In this document: positions 39,171-64,000 of the stretch, piece after piece
Numbering within the stretch: the stretch's first letter is position 1
How the letters are laid out: each line of letters starts with the position of its first letter
Assembly (NCBI RefSeq): GCF_037975245.1
Contig: NC_092575.1
Coordinates: 821,001-885,000 of the forward strand
DNA length: 64,000 bases
Source of the DNA: Apostichopus japonicus
Lineage: Eukaryota > Echinodermata > Holothuroidea > Aspidochirotida > Stichopodidae
Direction of reading: 5' to 3'
Translations under genes and position numbers: made by a program
The notes under the pieces: generated by a model
Database searches by the model: none
Seen by the model: the letters and a program-made list of their open reading frames with translations, nothing else
What the model was told of the DNA's origin: nothing

Positions 39171-41333
39171 GAAGTATGAGGCTGGATGAGCAGAATGGAT
39201 TGAGTAGGAATACCATAGGAAACTTGGAAATGTAATTGCCAGAACGACAAAAAATTCAATCAGCGGTATGAATTTAAAGGGAGAAGTAAACACAGCCATC
39301 ATAATTTAGTAAAGCTTACAATAGAGATGGTTGTGACAAATTCCTCAAATGTCTAAGGAAAATCTTTGCTTAGCAGAAATCTTGCTTTAAAGTCGCATCA
39401 TCGTTTTTATGTTTTTGTTTTCTTAAGCATCGTACGAAAAGGATTCTACAAGATGTACGTGCGAGATTTGGCCGGGGCATTTTTTGGAGATGACAGTGGT
39501 ATTATATATACGATCTATACAAGGACGCATCTCAGATGTCTCACAGAGGACCTGATATACATCAGTAAAGAAACAGACACCGTGGTATAGTCTACTCTTA
39601 GGAAGGAGTTGATGTGGGGCACATGATTATGTTTACTTCCATAAACCTTAACATCAGTGGCTGCGAAGGATGGATGAAAGCATGAGATTGATGACAGATC
39701 TCCACATCCAAGATGTGATGAGAGCGGATCGTATACCTGTTGCTCACGGGTAAGACTCAGCTACTTCTCCTTTACAGTTACTGATGACATGCCTAGTTCA
39801 AAAGCAAAGACAATAAACAACATATAGGTTTTATTGTACATTTTGCTGTCTTTAAGCCAGATTCGGGTGTATCTGATATCTGTTGACATTAATGCAAACT
39901 TCACCGAAATGTGATAGTTTGTGCCTGTATGACATATCGTTGCAAGCATAGACAGTTGCTAAAATGGTCTATAATTTATATTAAATTTGTACATAACTTG
40001 TCAGTGTTCTTTTGCAGGATGGTACTGAGAGCATCCTTTCTAGTTCACCAGTTTACATCCTTTTAAGCTGCCCTTGATACAGATGTTGAACAACGACCGG
40101 GAACAAATGTGAGAAGTACCTCATACGAATGCCTTTTGACAACTGTCTTTTGCCATCTTCTATCCTCTGGCAACCGAATGAGAAATCAAGTAATCGTATC
40201 TCCTCGCCAAAGATATCCTGCTTTTCAACTTTTCAAGATCACATTGAAAGTCAAGTATGCATATCCGTCAAGGTTTCTCGAGTTTGTTTCAAGTTGTGCA
40301 TCACCAAAATACATTTTTGGCACTTTATTAAGATACTCTCTGTATAGTAAAAAGACAGGATTGGCATGATTAGGACGTCCCTTGCCAAATGTACATCAAC
40401 ATTTCTTCAAAGCTAAATGTTTTCTGGTAAATGTAACTGGCAGCTGATTTGTATATCAACGTTAGTATTTCGAGGACAAATAAACTGAAAAACCATTCAA
40501 CTAAACGGGCCAATGCATGTGAGATGTCACATATGCAAACCGTGTCCGATTCTGGATCCGTCTCCAGCTGTCGCGGTAACAGTTGTCTCAAATATATGAC
40601 CTTAGAATTTGGATGAGTTTGAATATGTTTGACAGTGAGTGACACCATGTTATCTGTTGACCACACGGGCGTCTGAATCTTGATGGATTGGCAATGGCTT
40701 GTATCCCATTGTCAATCTTCTTGCTACTTATGTCATCGACAAGAATTTAGCATAAACCTGGTAGTTCATACTCCTTTGTAGAAGGCTTGGCAATATTCTA
40801 ATATGCTTTCTTGGTCACTGCAGGAGTTTGGCTGCAGTGGGCACTGTGTGCTCACTGCCACTGTTATGGAATTTTACATTTCCTATATATTTCCCATTTG
40901 TCAAGCACATGTAACCAGACTCACCACTTTGTCATTCACAAATGTATAAAACTGGCCATAATAATTTATGTTATGTGACCTATAACATTATACGTCACAG
41001 ACCACGTACCACACTGCCCTCACAAACTCGAATGCTAAATAGTATTCATTTTGGTTTCATCGAGAATGCAATGGAACTTGGCAAGCAATGACTTCTTCGC
41101 CAGCAGTGGATAACATTTTCACTTCCGATTTGAGTACTGTATATATATGCGGTTGCTAAAGTATGCCCTTTACTAGGCCTCTATTCTCTCCCAAGTGATA
41201 CAAAGGTGATACATTTTCTATCCCCAGTGAATTGTTCCATATTACCGAGGACAAAAACAGTGTGGTCGTTTGGGTATTTGATAACAACGGTGTATTTTAA
41301 TGAAGTATACTTTTATGCTGACGTCACGTAGCA

Positions 41334-58153
<16,820 letters not shown>

Positions 58154-60952
58154 AAGCCTTGTCTCTATAGGTACATGTTATGTTAATATGAGTTGTGATT
58201 AGTATGGTTGCGATATTGTTCGCTTTTTAGCAGATGGTGGCTGTTGCAGCATTCCTCTTTTGATAATCACAATGAATAAGCTAAGTATTGGTATACCTTT
58301 ATAATTATATTAATGCCACTACACCTGCTTGAATTGAACAAAAGTATGTGAATTTTCAAACTAATGTTATCAACATTCATACCACGTGTACTTTTCATAT
58401 AGCTTACTCTATACACAGAAAGTAAAGATGTGGCTTTCCTTCCCTTGGTATTTTATTGTTATAGTAATTGGCTTTACTAAAAACAATTGTATTGAGTGAA
58501 AAGTACTATACAGTTTACACAAGCAGTCCATTGAACTAAAAATAACGAGTGAAACTTGTGTGACGTGAAATTGGGAAATGAAACGCAGCACGGCTGTTTC
58601 TTACCGTGTGTATAGTCAAAACTACTTCTTTAATATGATACTTGCAAATGTGTATTCACATCTCGTTTTTCATTTCAATATTCACGAGCATAAGAATCCA
58701 AATTCAGTATTGCTTTTTGCGAGACAAAGGTTTATTTTTCCACATTCTAACGAACAATTCACAAGTTGTAACCATAGCTCTATATGATAAATTGTTAATT
58801 GCTGTCTCATGTGTTCGATAATATTGATGCTAGAATACGCAATAAGTATAATATTTGAAGCATATCAGACCAAACGATAGCCTTATAGCGCTATTCAGTT
58901 CAAACATCGTTCCAATGTAACCTACTCTCCGTCGGAGAACATGGATCAAACTTTGGAGAAGATCAAATAAGGACATCATAACTTTACAATTGACGATTTG
59001 TCTCCCCTTCCCAGTTAAATATTAGATGCAGCATGAAAATTATTGATTCTTCCACGGTAATATAGCTATAACTTCATAGAAATAAATGTAACATAATTAT
59101 TGCATACCAGTGTTATGTCTTTGTTAACCTATCTTTCCTATAAATTTCGCTTGCTTTGAAACGTGCTCTAAATTTAACTTTAAATTGTGATTGTTCTTTT
59201 TGTCATCTTTATTTGTACACTCAGACTTTCATATCACAATAACTTTGGAATTTTAATGTGAAAATTATGGATCGAAGTAATGAATTTTGATACAACTTGT
59301 TTAGTATTAAGATCTGTACATACAAGACAAATGATCGTCTTTTTATGTTATATAATTCTTAATTGAGAGAGGTTAGCGTTATAGGGTGCCTACTATTTGA
59401 CCTGCATAAACTTTTCATAATTTTTGCCAATTTTCATAATTTTCAGCAATATTTGTATAAATTTGTATATATAGTTATTGGCTTTACTATTACCAAGGTA
59501 ACTGTTAATATAAGAAAACTCCGTATGCATTGATTATGTTCAAATGTTTATCAAAATTTCAGAGTTGTATTATATTACTGATTATTAGAAATGATATTAT
59601 ATTTCTACACGTAATTCAAACAATTACCTTTAAAAAAAAGGTACATGTTCAAATCAGTTTATCACCCAATTATCCACATCTCCGTTAGAAATTGCCATAG
59701 GAAAGGTTCTTCTTTGTTAATGGTGTATGCAAAAGAAGGGGCTTCCTTGAAACATGGAAATGCTTTATCTGTCGTATATATCCTTATTATTAATCTGTGA
59801 TAATAAGTTGAGTTATATATTAGGATGGTAATGATTCATTCACATATGTATTAGTATTGCAGTTAGTCCAAATCTCTGGTGTGAAATTCGTCAATTTCAT
59901 GTTAATCCATTCAACATTACTTTGTACTACTCAAAATGTCCGCGGGACTAGAAATCACAATTTGTACTTGTGGTCGCATTCTGGACTTGTATTATCCAAG
60001 CCGTCCAAACCGTCAATATCATACCTTTACTGTAAGGCATCATGGTAACTTATTTTACTAAAGGCTATGCTAGTCTTTATTAAATAGTAATGAAGTATTT
60101 CGTGCACTGATAATTCTTTATATATTTTATTAGCAGGTGATGGTGTTTATGGCCACTCCGTCCGAGAGGAGGGCGTTGGTAAAGTCATGTCTGCCAATTA
60201 ATGTTTAATTACTAAGAAGTCCAATATGGAATATCTGTCACACATGCTGAGGTGTTAACTATTGTTATCATTTAGTCTGGTTGTAAAATTAAAGAAGGTT
60301 TTGCAATATATTTATATGTAAACCTTGTGCAATTGACTCCAGTCTGTTTTACCAGTGTGTCTGTATGATTTATCTTCTTCACACTTGTGTGCCTAGCACA
60401 AGAACATAAGTTTATGTATACAGATGATTGTATCTTTGTTGTTACTTCTTTGCAAATACATTCAACTGAACAGTAATTCTAACAGATTGTTACTAAAACA
60501 ATATTCTGTATATGCCATTGAACATTCGATCTTACAGAACCGGGTTGCAAATTTGGGACGTTGGTTAATCCTCTGTAACAGATCCATGCTATTACATAAT
60601 CGTGTTCCTATGAACATTAATACTATAGTCTATCTGTTTTAGAGAATAAAACTTACAACAATATTTTAAATTCCGATATGTACGCATTGTGTGCAAAATA
60701 CATGCAGACCCGTGGCACTAACATAATTGACCACCTACTATATCACAAACCATCCTTCAGTTAGATTTCCCCTAATCTATGAAGGTGCCCATGCCGTGTC
60801 TTTGTTACGCTTTACTTGCCATATATATTACTACTAGTATTAATCGCTTTCAAGTGGACATGTTCGTATATCTAAATATCTGCCTAGTATATCCCAAGAT
60901 AAAGAGTATGCGAGAACATGAAATATACAACACGTTAAACAGACACTAGACT
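58154..60952. other. 3' flank of the death-fold/helicase gene, no further gene seen
   Basis: AT-rich sequence with only short, unrecognised open frames. The first plus-strand AATAAA I find is at 59081-59086, about 930 bp after the stop codon, and could end the transcript. Confidence 0.45.
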
Positions 60953-60960
60953 GATGGGAC

Positions 60961-61623
60961 GGTGACATCCCTATGTTCCGACGTCTCTATGTTCCGACGT
61001 CTCTATGTTCCGCCAAATTGTTTGGACTCTAAATTATTTTGACCCAAATTTTTTCGGACCAAATTGTTTGGGGGGACTTAATTTTTTGGGACCCACATTT
61101 TTTGGGACCCAATTTTTTTCGGGGGGACTTAATATTTTTGGACCAACATTTTTTCTGACCTACCTTTTTGGGGGACACAATTTTTTGGACGCACCAAATT
61201 TTTTTCAGGAAAAAAAGGGCCCAAAGTTTGTTATGACCCAAAAAGTGCTTGTGACCGAAAATTGCTTTTGACCCGAAATTTAATTGTTTGTACTCAAATT
61301 TTTTGGGACCAAAATCAGTGGTCAAAAAAATTTTGGTCCGAAAAAAGTTGGTCCGAAAACATGTTGGTGTCAAAAAATTTGTCCAAAAAAAAAATTTGGT
61401 CATAAAAATATATTGGTCTAAAATAATTTTGCTCCGAGAAAAGTTGGTCCGAAAACATGTTGGTCAACAGTTTGGTCCCAAAAAAATTGAGTCCGAAAAA
61501 ATTTGGGTAAAAAAAAATTAAGAGTCCAAAACAAATTGTCGGAACATAGAGACGTCGGAACATAGAGATGTCGGAACATAGAGACGTCGGAACATAGAGA
61601 CGTCGGAACATACAGATGTAACC
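60961..61623. mobile_element. Foldback-type inverted-repeat element with tandem-repeat arms, 663 bp
   Basis: Flanked by an 8-bp duplication GATGGGAC at 60953-60960 and 61624-61631. The ends are inverted copies of GGT(G/T)ACATC and then several tandem copies of CTATGTTCCGACGTCT (complement on the right). The interior is made of short T-rich units TTTTTTGGGACC on the left and their complement GGTCC.AAAAAA on the right, so nearly the whole element can fold on itself. The open frames over it are repeat artefacts. Confidence 0.88.
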
Positions 61624-61650
61624 GATGGGACCATCTGTTTAGTTGAACAA

Positions 61651-61699
61651 TTGAATGAATGAATGAATGAATGAATGAATGAATGAATGAATGAATGTA
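61651..61699. repeat. (GAAT)n microsatellite
   Basis: About twelve tandem copies of GAAT/TGAA lie immediately right of the foldback element. Confidence 0.95.
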
Positions 61700-62275
61700 T
61701 GTATGTGAATAGAAGGAATGCATGACAAAAGACAGTGAGAATAAAGGGTATAGCCAGACGATGAATGCTGGAGACTGCACTGAGAAAAGTAACCGAGATG
61801 GAGAGAGTCAGAAAACGGTGTCAATGAGTGCCAGGAAATAAGAAGACAAGATGTAAGTAGATGGACAGGATGATGAGAAAAGGGGGTTGGGTGGAAGAGA
61901 TAGGGAAGGGGGTAATGGATCGGCGGGTTGCGGAAACAAGTGGGTTTTATAGTCCTCTTCTTGGACGTTGAGGCTGTGAGAATAAATGATGTGAAGGTGT
62001 TACATCCACATGCAGTCTTTTCTTGCTAATGTTTTGAAGGTTTACGTGCCACCTTATACTGAAGTCTTTAATGTGTTGACAGTGTGTAAAGGTTTTTTTT
62101 CTTAATAGTTATCGCTTTATTACAACGACATGAAACCACGAATTCTGCAAGGAATTATGTAACTTTAATTGTAATACAATTCTGACTTCCTTTATATTAA
62201 GTATACTTATTTTTCATTCCGTTTTTATTTATTTGATTTATCACAACGTTTTTATTTGGAACAATTATAGATTAA

Positions 62276-62800
62276 TTAGTATTTGATGACGTAGATTGCA
62301 CAAGGAAGTGACCTAAAAACCTTTGTAGGTTTATCTAGTAGGCTAATCCCGTATAACACAGTTAAACTAAATACATATGGACAAAAAATATAGTTACTAA
62401 TAACAAAGCAATACAATAAATAACAAAGCAATACTAAATAGGGACATGTGTTAATAGTCGGTAATCTCAAATATCTATTTATTAATTTCTTTTCTGAAAG
62501 ATGAAACAGTGCTATGTCAATGTCATGTGGCAATAGGTTCCAGAGAGCATTTGAGCGAATTCTCAAACAATGTTTGGCAGTATTAGTTCTAAAACGTGAA
62601 GTGTAAAGGTTATCAGCTGACCTAGTGTTATAAATGTACATTTTGTAATTGTAGGTAAAGTAAATTTTGAATTTGCTGGGAGTATATTATGAATAATGCG
62701 ATGCGCAAAGGTAGTTATGTTGATTTGTATGAGATCAACCAGCTTGAGTAAATTTAGACTAGGAGGAATCAACTTAGTAGTATCATCGAAATGGTGAGCA
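62276..62800 (-). mobile_element. Non-LTR retrotransposon (LINE) 3' fragment, decayed
   Basis: Two overlapping minus frames together give the C-terminal tail typical of LINE reverse transcriptases. They read LLKLVDLIQINITTFAHRI, then YNTRSADNLYTSRFRTN and RSNALWNLLPHDI. The frame changes near 62640. No upstream reverse-transcriptase core is present, so it is a 5'-truncated dead copy. Confidence 0.85.
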
Positions 62801-63238
62801 TGTGATATGTAACGAATTGCTTTCTTTTATAAAAATAGTAATTTGTAAATATTTCATGTATATGTCATTCCCTAAAAAAATGTTTCAAAGCCAGACCAGT
62901 AGTTATTTTCTTGACAGCATCTGCAAGAGCTTTGAAACAATTTGTCCATTTCCTAACTCTTCTTTGGTGGTTTCAAATATTCACAATTCACTTTAATATT
63001 GCAATGACATTACAAGAAACAATGAATACAATTAAATAAGGGAAAATGTCTTCACCTAAGCGTTTACAAACGGCGATGAAATTGTATTTAGGAACAAAGA
63101 CACAATTAAATTCAACACACGAATTGGTCAAGAACACACACCGCTGCTTCATGTGGCTTTCGAACGAACTGTTTCACAGTGGACAGCGCCATCACTAACA
63201 ACTTTTTATTTCTACTGGCGCCCTCACATTTTTAAAAT

Positions 63239-63265
63239 CAGAGCCGTATATTGATACCGGCTCTG
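63239..63265. repeat. Hairpin CAGAGCCGTATAT...CCGGCTCTG
   Basis: A 27-bp imperfect palindrome closely related to the one at 24338-24363. It lies in the 3' flank of the fucosyltransferase gene. Confidence 0.6.
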
Positions 63266-63488
63266 TTTAATAAAAAGCCTAAAAAACGCATCGAAGAAAT
63301 AGTCAGGCACTGCTTGTCAGAATGTGTAGGATATCTGATGTAACATGTACACAGCTTTTAGAAACTTCTATGCATCAACCTTTCACATACACCTCTAAAA
63401 CCAATGAAATATTGCAATTTTCTACAAGCAAAATTAAAATTTGTTGATTTATGTTTAAGAAATAGAAACAACCGGGGAAATCCCTTTA

Positions 63489-64000
63489 TTAATTATGCAG
63501 CAACTTTTGTGCAATTCTGTCACAATTTCTACATGACCCATACCAAGAGGCGCCATATGGGTCAAAATGAAATGACGTATCATTTGTTTCTTCAAGAGAT
63601 TCTAACTTATTACTGATCCGACATAGTGAATGACAAGAAGAGACAAAGTCACGTGGTAATTTAGCAACATTGATTTCTCCAAATTGTCTCCATTCGTGAT
63701 ACTTTTCATACAGAGAATCGTCGTTGTCTAATTTATACAGATATTCAACCAAGTCGTCAACATTCGAGAAATTTTCCATATGTATAAAAGAGTATGGTGG
63801 GGAGATTCTCAGATAGTCTTTCATTGTAGCACCGAAAACAACGGGTACTTGTTCGAAGAGGAAAGAATTCCAAAATTTCTCGGTTATATATTCAGAACAA
63901 CAGCTGTTTTCCAAAATTAAGGAAAATTTGTATGTTAATAATTTTTCTTTACAAGTTCGTGAATGCTTATCACAAGTCATGTTTCCACAGGTACCGTATC
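63489..64000 (-). CDS. Alpha-1,3-fucosyltransferase (GT10), C-terminal part
   Basis: Open from the window edge to the stop at 63489-63491; the upstream part is outside the window. The sequence shows the GT10 C-terminal donor-binding region: YGTCGN, YKFSLILENSCCSEYITEKF, then QVPVVFGA, PPYSFIHMENF and a YHEWR motif. GT10 enzymes are Golgi type II membrane proteins that transfer fucose from GDP-fucose to N-acetylglucosamine of glycans (Lewis-type or core fucose). The LEN..C.EYITEKFW block is the family's most conserved motif and is intact. A minus-strand AATAAA (TTTATT 63485-63490) overlaps the stop codon, although the real polyadenylation site may lie further on. Which FUT subfamily cannot be told from this fragment. 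Confidence 0.93.
   Translation of the reverse strand, partial: YGTCGNMTCDKHSRTCKEKLLTYKFSLILENSCCSEYITEKFWNSFLFEQVPVVFGATMKDYLRISPPYSFIHMENFSNVDDLVEYLYKLDNDDSLYEKYHEWRQFGEINVAKLPRDFVSSCHSLCRISNKLESLEETNDTSFHFDPYGASWYGSCRNCDRIAQKLLHN

Larger units (their letters stand above)
36223..41333. other. Intergenic region between SDR copy 2 and the death-fold gene
   Basis: Contains a TAGGCCTA/TTAGGCTA-type stretch (about 36640-36850) upstream of SDR copy 2. It also contains two inverted-repeat elements (37425-37690 and 38214-38621), a dispersed repeat at 39072-39170, and open frames at 40109-40369 (+) and 40370-40666 (-) that match nothing I know. I see no confident exon. Confidence 0.45.

Noticed and set aside
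40109-40666. Possible pseudogene or gene exons (open frames on both strands)
   Set aside because: I could not match either frame to a family or find consistent splice partners.
61005-61780. Five overlapping open frames, both strands, rich in FGP/TNFF-like repeats
   Set aside because: They are translations of the foldback element's T-rich units and of the adjacent (GAAT)n tract.

Overview
The window is animal (metazoan) nuclear DNA. It is AT-rich, and its genes are split into many short exons with GT-AG introns that hold minisatellites, microsatellites and transposon remnants. The gene set (an AP-1/AP-2 type beta adaptin, two DHRS11-like reductases, a death-fold/TRADD-N immune-like protein, a GT10 fucosyltransferase) suggests a marine invertebrate deuterostome, most plausibly an echinoderm such as a sea cucumber. 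Species is inference. Exon models below were built by hand from reading frame, GT-AG signals and phase; every complete model closes in frame.

Layout. 1-3.7 kb: no recognised gene. 3.7-6.95 kb (-): five-exon gene for a 293-residue protein resembling the bacterial phosphonate-binding protein PhnD, with a minisatellite in its last intron that carries copies of a splice donor. 11.0-23.6 kb (-): 18-exon AP-1/2 beta subunit, about 954 residues, with trunk, clathrin-box hinge and appendage. 26.1-30.0 kb (+) and 36.2-31.9 kb (-): two tail-to-tail DHRS11-like SDR genes; the first has lost the catalytic serine. 37-41 kb: intergenic, with a 266-bp inverted-repeat element and a 408-bp hAT-type element. 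41.3-58.2 kb (+): 16-exon gene, 1574 residues, combining two death-effector-like domains, two TRADD-N-like domains, a degenerate NERD nuclease-like domain and a P-loop helicase-like ATPase. Its introns hold a TTAA-flanked THAP (Kolobok-like) transposon, a SINE, tandem repeats and (TA)n tracts. 58.2-63.5 kb: intergenic, with a foldback element, a (GAAT)n tract and a LINE 3' fragment. 63.5-64 kb (-): C-terminal part of an alpha-1,3-fucosyltransferase running off the window.

The genes do not form an obvious pathway. AP beta and the fucosyltransferase are cellular housekeeping or glycosylation genes, and the SDR pair is a local duplication. The death-fold/NERD/helicase gene is the strongest candidate for an undescribed, probably immune, system.
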